64,000 bases of DNA from assembly GCF_005405365.1 (NCBI RefSeq), contig NZ_BJDX01000003.1, positions 300,278 to 364,277 on the forward strand. The letters run 5' to 3'. The position numbers and the translations under genes are program-made. This DNA comes from Enterococcus xiangfangensis (GTDB lineage Bacteria > Bacillota > Bacilli > Lactobacillales > Enterococcaceae). This document shows, in pieces, positions 1 through 7,460 of this stretch. The stretch's first letter is position 1. Each line of letters begins with the position of its first letter. The notes under the pieces are model-generated. The model made no database searches. It was given only the letters and a program-made list of their open reading frames with translations, and was not told the origin of the DNA.

Positions 1-1
1 T

Positions 2-763
2 GTCTTTGTTGTTTCAACTGCTGGAACATTAGGGATTGTTTATGGATTACAACTGCCAACAGCTTTAAAAGTTGGTTTGCTTTTGTGTGCTGCAAGTCCA
101 GGAGGGAATATCACTAATGTATTGACATTTATTGCAAAGGGAGATGTCGCACTTTCAATCGGCCTTACCTCTTTGGCAACATTTTTGGCACCGGTTATTA
201 CTCCGTCGTTATGTTTGTTACTTCTAGGTGAGGTGACGGAAATGGATGGTCCTGGCATGATTAAAACGATGATAATTAGTGTAATCATTCCTTTAATTAT
301 AGGATTGCTGTTAAAGGCATTGGCTAAAGATGCTGTTTTAAAGGTATCTCAATTCTCTCCTATGATTTCTCTTGTAGCGATCAGCATTATGACAGGCGGT
401 CTAGTGGCAGGTAGAAGAGAGGCGTTACTAAGTTTAAACTGGAAAACACTTGTGGGTGGAGTATTATTTTTAGCGTTTAGTGCTGGCTTGTCGTATTTAA
501 TCGCAAAGTTTTTAGGAATTAATCAATTTCAACGAAGAGCGGTTTCGATTGAAGCGGGATTTAAGAATACGGTTCTTTCAGCTATGCTCGCGGGAGTTAG
601 TTTTTCACAATATCCTGAAGCCGCCTTATTGTGTATTATTGTTGCCTTAATGGCCGCCGTATTAGGACCAGTCTATGCGAATGCACTCGCGAAAATACCA
701 ATTACAGACAATTCTGAACCAACAAGTATAAAAAAAACTGTTATTGAGGAGGAAACTGCATGA
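2..763 (+). CDS. BASS-family sodium-coupled symporter (5' end outside window)
   Basis: The reading frame is open from base 2, so the N-terminus lies upstream of the window and only the last ~253 residues are seen. The fragment is very hydrophobic, with about seven membrane segments, and carries the SPGGN-x-TN signature of the bile acid:sodium symporter (BASS) fold followed by a second long-helix motif (EAGFKN). Known BASS members import organic anions such as bile acids, pyruvate or ketopantoate; the substrate here cannot be read from sequence. The stop overlaps the next gene's ATG by four bases (ATGA), so transporter and dehydrogenase are translationally coupled and probably act on the same compound. 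Confidence 0.8.
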   Translation, partial: VFVVSTAGTLGIVYGLQLPTALKVGLLLCAASPGGNITNVLTFIAKGDVALSIGLTSLATFLAPVITPSLCLLLLGEVTEMDGPGMIKTMIISVIIPLIIGLLLKALAKDAVLKVSQFSPMISLVAISIMTGGLVAGRREALLSLNWKTLVGGVLFLAFSAGLSYLIAKFLGINQFQRRAVSIEAGFKNTVLSAMLAGVSFSQYPEAALLCIIVALMAAVLGPVYANALAKIPITDNSEPTSIKKTVIEEETA

Positions 764-1524
764 AACGCTATGAGGGAAAAACAGCAATTGTGACAGGAGG
801 GGTATCTGGGATTGGAGAAGCCATTACTTTAAGTTTTTTGAAAGAAGGGGCGAACGTTGTAATCAACTGTTTACCAGGAGAAGAAGCAGGTAGAAAGATG
901 AGCGAAGAATTAAAAAAATCAGGAGCTTCTTTTCTCATGGTTGAAGGGGATATTTCTAAAAAAGAAGATGTTGAACGCATATTTAAACAGGCAAAAGATA
1001 AATATCAAAAGATTGATATTGTTGTCAGTAATGCAGCGGCCTTTGATTTTTATCAGCCGTTACTTGAAATAGAAGATACAACATGGAAAAAAGTTATCGA
1101 TGTCAATTTGAATGGGAACTATTATATTTCTCGTTCCGCTGTACCGCATATGATAGAAAACGGTGGTGGGGCCTTGATTTTCATTTCATCCATAGCTGGG
1201 GTTATTGCTGGTCATGGCGGAGCAGCTTACACTACAAGCAAACATGGAGTAATCGGGTTATCTAAGCAAATCACTTTTGATTACGGAAAATATGGAATTC
1301 GTTGCAATACAATCAGTCCAGGATCAATCTATACGCCGCTTTCTGGAAAATTTTTAGATATGCCAAAAGCAAAAGAGAAACTGGCGCGAACACCACATGG
1401 TACTTATGGCCATCCGCAAGATATTGCAAATGCAGTACTATTTTTGGCAGGTGAAGAGGCTAGTTTTGTTTACGGAACGAACCTTATGGTTGATGGGGGA
1501 AATTTAGTTAGAAAATGGGATTGA
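760..1524 (+). CDS. SDR-family NAD(P)-dependent oxidoreductase
   Basis: A 254-residue classical short-chain dehydrogenase/reductase. It has the cofactor motif TGGVSGIG (residues 12-19), the NAA motif (91-93), and the catalytic Ser (143/144), Tyr157 and Lys161 (YTTSK), ending in the usual C-terminal VDGG. It should interconvert a hydroxyl and a carbonyl group. RBS GGAGGAAACTGC precedes ATG 760, which overlaps the transporter stop. Annotation pipelines would probably call it 3-oxoacyl-ACP reductase-like, but its place beside a BASS transporter and away from fatty-acid genes suggests a catabolic dehydrogenase for the imported substrate. A hydroxysteroid dehydrogenase role is possible but has no direct support. 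Confidence 0.85.
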   Translation: MKRYEGKTAIVTGGVSGIGEAITLSFLKEGANVVINCLPGEEAGRKMSEELKKSGASFLMVEGDISKKEDVERIFKQAKDKYQKIDIVVSNAAAFDFYQPLLEIEDTTWKKVIDVNLNGNYYISRSAVPHMIENGGGALIFISSIAGVIAGHGGAAYTTSKHGVIGLSKQITFDYGKYGIRCNTISPGSIYTPLSGKFLDMPKAKEKLARTPHGTYGHPQDIANAVLFLAGEEASFVYGTNLMVDGGNLVRKWD

Positions 1525-1588
1525 TTTTTGATAAAGCGGAGAACAATCGAAAAATAATGTTTTTGGGGATACAATAAAAACGTTTTAT

Positions 1589-1645
1589 GAGAGTAAAATC
1601 TTGTATTAGACAGGGTCTAATAATGATTTTACCCTCATTTTTTTA
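1589..1645 (+). terminator. Rho-independent terminator after the SDR gene
   Basis: A long interrupted stem (GAGAGTAAAATC paired with GATTTTACCCTC, with an inner TTAGAC/GTCTAA stem) is followed by eight T. It ends the transporter-SDR unit and faces the end of the convergent regulator gene. Confidence 0.8.
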
Positions 1646-1687
1646 GGAAAACCTGATGATTGTGATCGAAGACAGGCGTTCTTAACT

Positions 1688-2476
1688 CTAAGAAATATGG
1701 AGCCAGATCAATTCTGTTTCACGAATGAGATTGTTTTTCCAGCTGTGCATTCGTTCAGATGAAAATTGAAGCGTATCACCTTGTTCCAATTCAAAAGTTT
1801 CATCGTCTAGGAAGAAAGTTATTTCGCCCCGATTAACAAATACGATTTCGAACCCATTGTGTTTGTGTGGAATAGTTCGTTCGGCTCCTTTTTCGACAGT
1901 ATATAACATAATATTTGTTTGTTGATCATCCGATTGTCCTAGTTTTTCGACATGAACGCCAGGAATATCAATGTAGAATGAAGATCTTTCATTCTTTTTG
2001 ATAAGTGTTTTGTTTTCCTGTTGAGGACTGGTGTAATAATATAGAATATTTTTTTCGTAAAAATCCGCAAGCTTTGTCAGAACATCCATAGAAACATTTC
2101 TAGCTCCGTTTTCAATTTTTGATAAATAAGATACAGATATCCCTACATTTTCCGAGAGTTCCTTTAAGGATAGGCCACGCTGAAGACGTTCTTCTTTCCA
2201 TTTTATCCCTGTTAGCTGGTTCTCGTTTTCTTCTTGCTTCATGTAGATAGGTTCGTTGACTGGATTATCTAAAAACTTATGAATATCATTCATTGGAATT
2301 TTTCTTTCCCGATTTAAATAAAGAATATATCGAATACGATATAGATCCTGTTTTGAGTAAAGTCTTTGATTTCCATCACTTCTTTGAGGGGTAAGTAATC
2401 CTTTTTTTTCCCAATTTCTTAGAGTATTGGGCGATAGATTCAACAATTTTGCAATTTGTGAAATATTTAAAAGCAT
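1688..2476 (-). CDS. MerR-XRE-cupin fusion transcriptional regulator
   Basis: A 262-residue protein with three recognisable parts. Residues 3-70 form a MerR-type winged helix (ISQIAKLLNLSPNTLRNWEKKGLL). Residues ~92-145 form an XRE/Cro helix-turn-helix (LSLKELSENVGISVSYLSKIENG). Residues ~185-260 form a small cupin with likely metal ligands His204, His206, Glu210 and His244. XRE-cupin regulators are common, and their cupin is thought to sense a small ligand; a MerR reader head in front is unusual. RBS AGAGGTGATG precedes ATG 2476. It is divergent from the HMGL-like gene and sits between the two halves of the catabolic locus, so it probably controls both and itself. Confidence 0.85.
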   Translation of the reverse strand: MLLNISQIAKLLNLSPNTLRNWEKKGLLTPQRSDGNQRLYSKQDLYRIRYILYLNRERKIPMNDIHKFLDNPVNEPIYMKQEENENQLTGIKWKEERLQRGLSLKELSENVGISVSYLSKIENGARNVSMDVLTKLADFYEKNILYYYTSPQQENKTLIKKNERSSFYIDIPGVHVEKLGQSDDQQTNIMLYTVEKGAERTIPHKHNGFEIVFVNRGEITFFLDDETFELEQGDTLQFSSERMHSWKNNLIRETELIWLHIS

Positions 2477-2500
2477 GAAACATCACCTCTTTCTGTGACT

Positions 2501-2529
2501 ATTATAACTGATTGTTAGCAAGTTGTTAA
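2501..2529 (-). promoter_or_regulatory. Promoter of the MerR-XRE-cupin regulator
   Basis: Read on the minus strand: TTAACA (-35), 17-base spacer, TATAAT (-10). The spacer contains the near-repeats ACAACTTG and ACAATCAG. Transcription would start just before the RBS of the regulator. Confidence 0.6.
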
Positions 2530-2582
2530 GTATAAGAAAAATTGAACATTTATGAACTTTGATATTACAGCATCTATAAGAG

Positions 2583-2628
2583 CGTTTTTCCTAAACTTGA
2601 TATTTTATATTGACAATTCAGGAAAACG
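2583..2628. promoter_or_regulatory. Inverted repeat, candidate operator of the divergent regulator
   Basis: CGTTTTTCCT at 2583-2592 and AGGAAAACG at 2620-2628 are inverted copies, apart from one extra T, separated by 27 bases. The right arm lies inside the -35/-10 spacer of the HMGL promoter, a position typical for MerR-like control. The protein-site assignment is inference. Confidence 0.4.
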
Positions 2629-2638
2629 GATACATAAT
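2610..2638 (+). promoter_or_regulatory. Promoter of the HMGL-like gene
   Basis: TTGACA at 2610-2615, a 17-base spacer and CATAAT at 2633-2638 form a near-consensus sigma-A promoter about 48 bases upstream of the start codon. Confidence 0.65.
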
Positions 2639-2686
2639 GTATTTGTAAACGCGCGTAACACAAATTAAATTTTTGGAGGACTAAAA

Positions 2687-3904
2687 ATGGGATACAAAGA
2701 AGAAGGTAAATGGTGGGTGAGTCCATCTAATTATGCAGAAGAAGTAACAAGTAAGTTTAATTTTCCAAAAAAAGTTGAATTTATTGATACGACATTAAGA
2801 GATGGAGAACAGCAGCCAGGAATTATCCTAACTAAGGAAGAAAAAATCGAAATTGCGAAACGTTTAGACAAAGCCGGAGTTCAAAGAATTGAAGCTGGAA
2901 CTCCAGCGGTATTGAAAGCCGATGAGGAAGCGATTAAAGAAATAACTAAATTAGGATTGAAAGCCGATATTTATTGCTTTGTTCGGAATATGAAAAAAGA
3001 TATCGATTTGGCAAAAGAATGTGGTGTCGATGGCGTAATCGCAGAAATTTTAGGTAGTGAGCATTTATTAAATAATGGAAAACGTTGGACTTTTGAGAAA
3101 GCCGTTTCCGCCTGTATTGAAGCAACTAGTTATGCACATGAACAAGGATTAAAAGTAACTTTCTTCCCAGCCGATGGTTCTCGTGCAGATATTGAATTCT
3201 TACTGAAATTAGTTGGTGAGGTTTATCGCAATGGACATATTGATTCGTTAGCTCTAGTAGATACATTTGGCGTCTTCTCGCCTGAAGGTGCTGCTTTCAG
3301 AGTAGGACAATTAAAAGCGGAATTCCCAGATTTACCAATTGAATGTCATTTCCATGATGATTTTGGAATGGCTGTTTCTACCACAATTGCCGGTCTGGCT
3401 GCAGGGGCAGAAGTTGCCCATGTAACAGTAGCAGGAGTTGGTGAACGTGCGGGGGGAGCACCGTTAGAAGCAACTGCCTTATCTTTGGAAGCGCTTTACG
3501 GAGTTGGTACAGGTATTGACATGACGCAGTTCAAAGAGCTATCAGAGTTCGTAGAAAAAGCAACACGTACACCAATTCATCCAACAAGACCAGTTGTAGG
3601 AGATAAGATTTTTCTATGGGAAACAGGATTGCCTTCAAGTCTTTGGATGAATGTGAAAGATGTGAATCCATTATTTATGCTTCCTTATCATTGGAGTATG
3701 ACAGGTCATCGTATGCCTGAGCTGCTACTAAGCAAGAAAAGTGGAAAGGACAATGTGAAGGTCTGGCTAGATAAGATTGATGAAACAGTAACAGAAGAGC
3801 AATTTCCAGAATTGCTCCTAGCAGTTAAAGAATTGTCACTGGCTGAACATCGCACATTAAATGAAGAGGATTTCAGAGGTCTTGTTGAAAAAATTAAAGC
3901 ATAA
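2687..3904 (+). CDS. HMG-CoA lyase / isopropylmalate synthase-like (HMGL) enzyme
   Basis: A 405-residue member of the DRE-TIM metallolyase family. It carries TTLRDGEQ (35-42) and the metal-binding HFHDD (His221, His223), with GVGERAGG (250-257) further on. The family carries out Claisen-type condensations (isopropylmalate, homocitrate or citramalate synthases) or retro-aldol cleavage (HMG-CoA lyase). It is shorter than LeuA (~510 residues) because no LeuA allosteric domain is seen; about 30 residues precede the barrel. RBS GGAGG precedes ATG 2687. It is a single-gene unit followed by its own terminator, and sits beside butyrate kinase and phosphotransbutyrylase, so it may make or break the acyl-CoA they use. 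The exact reaction is unknown. Confidence 0.75.
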   Translation: MGYKEEGKWWVSPSNYAEEVTSKFNFPKKVEFIDTTLRDGEQQPGIILTKEEKIEIAKRLDKAGVQRIEAGTPAVLKADEEAIKEITKLGLKADIYCFVRNMKKDIDLAKECGVDGVIAEILGSEHLLNNGKRWTFEKAVSACIEATSYAHEQGLKVTFFPADGSRADIEFLLKLVGEVYRNGHIDSLALVDTFGVFSPEGAAFRVGQLKAEFPDLPIECHFHDDFGMAVSTTIAGLAAGAEVAHVTVAGVGERAGGAPLEATALSLEALYGVGTGIDMTQFKELSEFVEKATRTPIHPTRPVVGDKIFLWETGLPSSLWMNVKDVNPLFMLPYHWSMTGHRMPELLLSKKSGKDNVKVWLDKIDETVTEEQFPELLLAVKELSLAEHRTLNEEDFRGLVEKIKA

Positions 3905-3925
3905 ATATAGAAGATTATAGTGAAT

Positions 3926-3972
3926 AATTGCCTCTTTGATAGTTGAATGTTGCTACTAAAGAGGCAATTTTT
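3926..3972 (+). terminator. Rho-independent terminator after the HMGL-like gene
   Basis: AATTGCCTCTTT pairs with AAGAGGCAATT, with a 21-base loop, followed by a T-run. It separates the HMGL-like gene from buk, so buk-ptb needs its own promoter or read-through. Confidence 0.8.
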
Positions 3973-4067
3973 AAAGGGAGTTTTTTGATAGGTATTTTTT
4001 GGGGATGGGGATAAAGTTTGTTGATTAACTATTACTGTAAATTAAGTGTGGGCTAGGTGGTAGATGT

Positions 4068-5129
4068 ATGGAAAAATATCTTATTATAAATATAGGTGGG
4101 TCTTCTTCAAAGATTGGTCTGGCTGAGAAGGAAACGATTGTTACAACGGAAACGATTCGGTATTCATCAAAGACATTAAAGGCGTGCGGAAACTTATGGG
4201 GACAATTAAATTTACGCTTAGAAGATATTCAAATTTATTTGGAAAAACAAAAGATTTCATTGTCCGATCTTTCTGGAATTATCACACGAGGACCATTAGT
4301 AAAACCAATACCCAAGGGTACCTATAGAGTAAATGCGTTAATGGTTGAAGACGCAAAAAGCGGCTTTTATGGACAACATCCCTGTAGCTTAGGTTCCGAG
4401 ATTGCTATGATTTTAGGTGGAGGGGACTTACCTGTATACACAGTTGATCCTCCATGTTCAGATGAAATGATTTCAGAAGCCAGATATACAGGTTTGCCTT
4501 TTATTAAAAGAAAGAGCTACTATCAAGTATTGAATCACCACGCAGTTGCAAGAAGTTATGCAACAAGCATAGGGAAAACATACGAGGAATTGAATTTAGT
4601 CATCACACATTTAGGGAGCGGTGTATCTGTTGCCTCACATAAATTTGGAAAAGTCATCGATGTCACCAACGGATTAGAAGGCGATGGACCAATGGGACTA
4701 GACCGAACGGGGACGATTCCTGGAAAAGATTTGTTAAAAGCAAGTCTTTCTGAAAAACATTCAACTGAAGAATTGTTAAGCTATTTAGATGGACAGGGTG
4801 GTATCAAAGCCTATTTAGATACGATTGATGGTCAAGAAGTAGAGCGAAGGATTACTGATGGAGATGAGGAGGCAAAACAGATTTATCACGCGATGGCTTT
4901 TCAGGTTTCTAAAGGGGTAGGTGCCGCAGCAGCAGCGTTGGGAACTAAACCAGATGCTATATTAATTACGGGTGGTTTAGCAAACTCTCGCTATTTCACT
5001 CAATTGATTATAAATCGTACGAGTTGGTTGGCGCCCATAAAAATCATGAAAGAAGAAAATGAACTGGAGGCCCTATTAATCGGTGTTTTGGAAGGGTTAA
5101 AAGAAAATAAAATTTTAAATTATAAATGA
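4068..5129 (+). CDS. buk: Butyrate kinase
   Basis: A 353-residue acetokinase-family protein matching butyrate kinase in length (~355) and motifs: N-terminal phosphate loop NIGGSSSK (8-15), the GIITRGP segment, THLGSGVSV and the TGGLANS nucleotide-binding end. It converts butyryl-phosphate (or branched or other short acyl-phosphates) plus ADP into the acid plus ATP. It is followed after ten bases by ptb, the usual partner, although in the reverse of the common ptb-buk order. In E. faecalis these genes normally sit with the bkd branched-chain keto acid dehydrogenase; no bkd genes are present here, so the acyl-CoA source must differ. Confidence 0.92.
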   Translation: MEKYLIINIGGSSSKIGLAEKETIVTTETIRYSSKTLKACGNLWGQLNLRLEDIQIYLEKQKISLSDLSGIITRGPLVKPIPKGTYRVNALMVEDAKSGFYGQHPCSLGSEIAMILGGGDLPVYTVDPPCSDEMISEARYTGLPFIKRKSYYQVLNHHAVARSYATSIGKTYEELNLVITHLGSGVSVASHKFGKVIDVTNGLEGDGPMGLDRTGTIPGKDLLKASLSEKHSTEELLSYLDGQGGIKAYLDTIDGQEVERRITDGDEEAKQIYHAMAFQVSKGVGAAAAALGTKPDAILITGGLANSRYFTQLIINRTSWLAPIKIMKEENELEALLIGVLEGLKENKILNYK

Positions 5130-5139
5130 GGGATGAACA

Positions 5140-6045
5140 ATGAAGTCAGTTTCAGAAATATTGGAATCCGTAAAAAAAAATGAAAAAAAACAACGAATTG
5201 TTATAGCCAACGCAACACTAGAAGAAATCATGGTCGTCAAGCAGACGGAGGAGCTAAATCTAGCAAATTTCACTTTGATCGGTGATGAATCAGATATTAT
5301 TGATTCCTTACTAGCTGTAGGACTGGATCCGAAAGATATGCTGCTCATTCATGAAACTAATGCTAAAAAATGTTCTGAGTTAGCTGTACAAGAGGTTGTT
5401 GAAGGACGATCCGATATACTAATGAAAGGACAAGTTCATACCGCAACTTTTTTAGGAGCAGTGATGCAATCACCAAAGTTTTTTGACAAGAAGAGTCGGT
5501 TAAGTCAAATAACCCTGTTTGACGGGTTGGATCATAAATTAAAGCTACTTTCTGATTGTGCTATTAATATTCAACCAGATTTTGCAGCTAAAGTAGATAT
5601 CATTAATAATGCAGTAGGCGTAGCTAAAAAATTGGGTATTCAATTGCCTAAAGTTGCTATCCTTGACGCAGTAGAAATAGTCAATCCTAAGATGCCTTCA
5701 ACTCTTGAAGCGGCTGCACTAACTCAAATGAATCGTCGAGGGCAAATTAAGGATTGTGTTATTGATGGTCCATTGTCATTTGATAATGCAGTTTTTGTTG
5801 AATTTGCTGAGTTGAAGGATATCGATAGTGAGGTAGCAGGTCAAGCGGATATTTTAGTTACTCATGAATTAAGAGAAGCAAATAATTTGAGTAAAGCAAT
5901 CATCCACTATGCTCAGAGACCAGCAGCCTCAATTATCGCTGGTATCAAGCTACCATTGGTGATGACCTCTAGATCCGATCGTAAACAAAATAAATTATAT
6001 ACTATTGCAGTCCAGTGTTACCTAGCTACACTGCAGAAGGGTTAA
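5140..6045 (+). CDS. ptb: Phosphate butyryltransferase (phosphotransacetylase family)
   Basis: A 301-residue protein of the PTA/PTB family, with GRSDILMKGQVHTATFLGAV near residue 90 and a C-terminal acyl-phosphate region (PLVMTSRSD). It exchanges CoA for phosphate on butyryl-CoA or similar acyl-CoAs, and buk then harvests ATP. RBS GAGGGATGAAC precedes ATG 5140. The close spacing to buk (10 bases) and to the following hydrolase (19 bases) indicates one operon ending at the terminator at 6952. It could accept isobutyryl- or isovaleryl-CoA; sequence does not decide. Confidence 0.9.
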   Translation: MKSVSEILESVKKNEKKQRIVIANATLEEIMVVKQTEELNLANFTLIGDESDIIDSLLAVGLDPKDMLLIHETNAKKCSELAVQEVVEGRSDILMKGQVHTATFLGAVMQSPKFFDKKSRLSQITLFDGLDHKLKLLSDCAINIQPDFAAKVDIINNAVGVAKKLGIQLPKVAILDAVEIVNPKMPSTLEAAALTQMNRRGQIKDCVIDGPLSFDNAVFVEFAELKDIDSEVAGQADILVTHELREANNLSKAIIHYAQRPAASIIAGIKLPLVMTSRSDRKQNKLYTIAVQCYLATLQKG

Positions 6046-6064
6046 CAATTGATGGTGAAAGTAT

Positions 6065-6832
6065 ATGGATGAAAAGAAATTCTTTTATGAAGAGAACAAG
6101 GATTGTTATGGGATTTTTCGCCAACCTGAGAAGGTTTTTAATTCAGATGTCCTGCTAGTCTTTATTCACGGTGGGTTTTGGCGGGAAAAAGTGACAACGG
6201 ATTATTTATCACCACTTGTTGAACAAGTTACAAATCAAGGCTTTTATACTTGGCAATTTGAATATAAACGCGTAACCCCACAATATAGTGCATCAGAAAT
6301 TTTAGAATCTGTTTCCAAAGCCCTTCAATGTGGCGAAGAGATTGCCCTTCATAGAGAACTAGGAATTAAAAAGATGATTCTGATTGGACATTCGGTGGGT
6401 GCTCAATTGGCTGTATACCTTACGAAAGAGCCCCCTATATCTAAAATGAAAATCTCTAAACTGATTCTTTTGGCCGGTGTGTTAGATTTCCAGGTGATGG
6501 AAGCCGTACATCAAAGTAAAGAGCAGATGAAAAATATCCAAGAAAATCCTATTCAGGATTTTCTAAGAGATGAATATGAGATGCTTTTCAGTAAGTTATC
6601 TCCAATCAATCAGCTGCCATTAGCTGTTCCGCAAATTCTTATTCATGGAAATATGGATATTGAAGTGCCGTTTGGATTAAGTCAACATTACTATGAGAGA
6701 GCAAAAGCACTTGGGGAAGAAATTCAATTGATTGAAGACTCAGGTGGAGAGCACTATTGGATGGTAGATATTCAAACTATTCATGGGAAGAATGTTTTAT
6801 CAGAAATTGTGAATAGTACAAATGATATATAA
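6065..6832 (+). CDS. Alpha/beta hydrolase, kynurenine formamidase-like
   Basis: A 255-residue soluble alpha/beta hydrolase. The oxyanion motif HGGFW (35-39) and the nucleophile elbow GHSVG (108-112, Ser110) are clear; a late Asp (GNMDIEV) and His (GGEHYWM) complete a plausible triad. The HGG-x-W motif is typical of the kynurenine formamidase/carboxylesterase branch, so the enzyme should cleave an ester, amide or thioester. As the last gene of the buk-ptb unit it may release or open the pathway substrate. No other kynurenine genes are present, so tryptophan catabolism is not supported. Confidence 0.75.
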   Translation: MDEKKFFYEENKDCYGIFRQPEKVFNSDVLLVFIHGGFWREKVTTDYLSPLVEQVTNQGFYTWQFEYKRVTPQYSASEILESVSKALQCGEEIALHRELGIKKMILIGHSVGAQLAVYLTKEPPISKMKISKLILLAGVLDFQVMEAVHQSKEQMKNIQENPIQDFLRDEYEMLFSKLSPINQLPLAVPQILIHGNMDIEVPFGLSQHYYERAKALGEEIQLIEDSGGEHYWMVDIQTIHGKNVLSEIVNSTNDI

Positions 6833-7297
6833 AACTTTTGTCTATATATATCAAGTAAGACTCCTTTATCCTTAATGTCTAAAAATAGACTGTACGTTAG
6901 AATAAAAATTTGAGAGGGATGCTTGTTTGTACGGATGAAAAATATTTTCTAAAGCCTATCCAAGGATGGGCTTTTTTTTATTCTGTAAAAGATGAATACC
7001 CGTTCCTAACAGTATCTGAAGTGCTGATATGTTTAGGAAGCTTTTTAAAGGAGTTAGTTAAGAAACCAAAAATCTCAGCGACAAAAGAATCTTCACTTGT
7101 AAATGCTAAAAAAGGAAATATTAGTGAATCACTCTATCTCGCAAAAAAAGATACAGTGTTGGTATGAGGAAAATTAAAAAAATGAAATTATTTTTCAACT
7201 TTCAGCTCGCTGTTTGCCCACTAAAGTAATGGACATTTATGTTTCGACAAATTATTACGAAATAGATAATCTGAACTAGGTAGCTTGTCATCGTAAC
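6833..7297. other. Intergenic stretch with no supported gene
   Basis: Between the hydrolase and the recQ promoter I see only the terminator at 6952-6981 and AT-rich DNA. An 85-codon open frame starting at 6910 runs straight through that terminator and has no properly spaced RBS, so it is not called. Confidence 0.5.
6952..6981 (+). terminator. Rho-independent terminator of the buk-ptb-hydrolase unit
   Basis: AAGCCTATCC and GGATGGGCTT form a 9-10 bp stem with one G-U pair and a tight loop, followed by eight T. Confidence 0.85.
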
Positions 7298-7326
7298 TTG
7301 CTACGCTGTAGTCATTTGAGTATACT
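7298..7326 (+). promoter_or_regulatory. Promoter upstream of recQ
   Basis: TTGCTA, a 17-base spacer and TATACT match the sigma-A pattern. The predicted transcript would carry a ~128-base leader before the recQ start; no clear structure was recognised in it. Confidence 0.45.
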
Positions 7327-7460
7327 GATTAAATGGTAGTTAATTCCGTCTGTATTTCTAGTTTGCTAATGTAAGAGAAGCTGGCAGTTTCGGGATTTTT
7401 TAGCAAATAACTATTGTTTTTGGTCGCTTAGGCCCAATTTAATCATGAAAGGGCACATTT

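Noticed and set aside
6910..7167. 85-codon open frame downstream of the hydrolase gene
   Set aside because: It runs through a strong terminator hairpin with T8 and its RBS-like AGAGGG abuts the ATG; no recognisable family.
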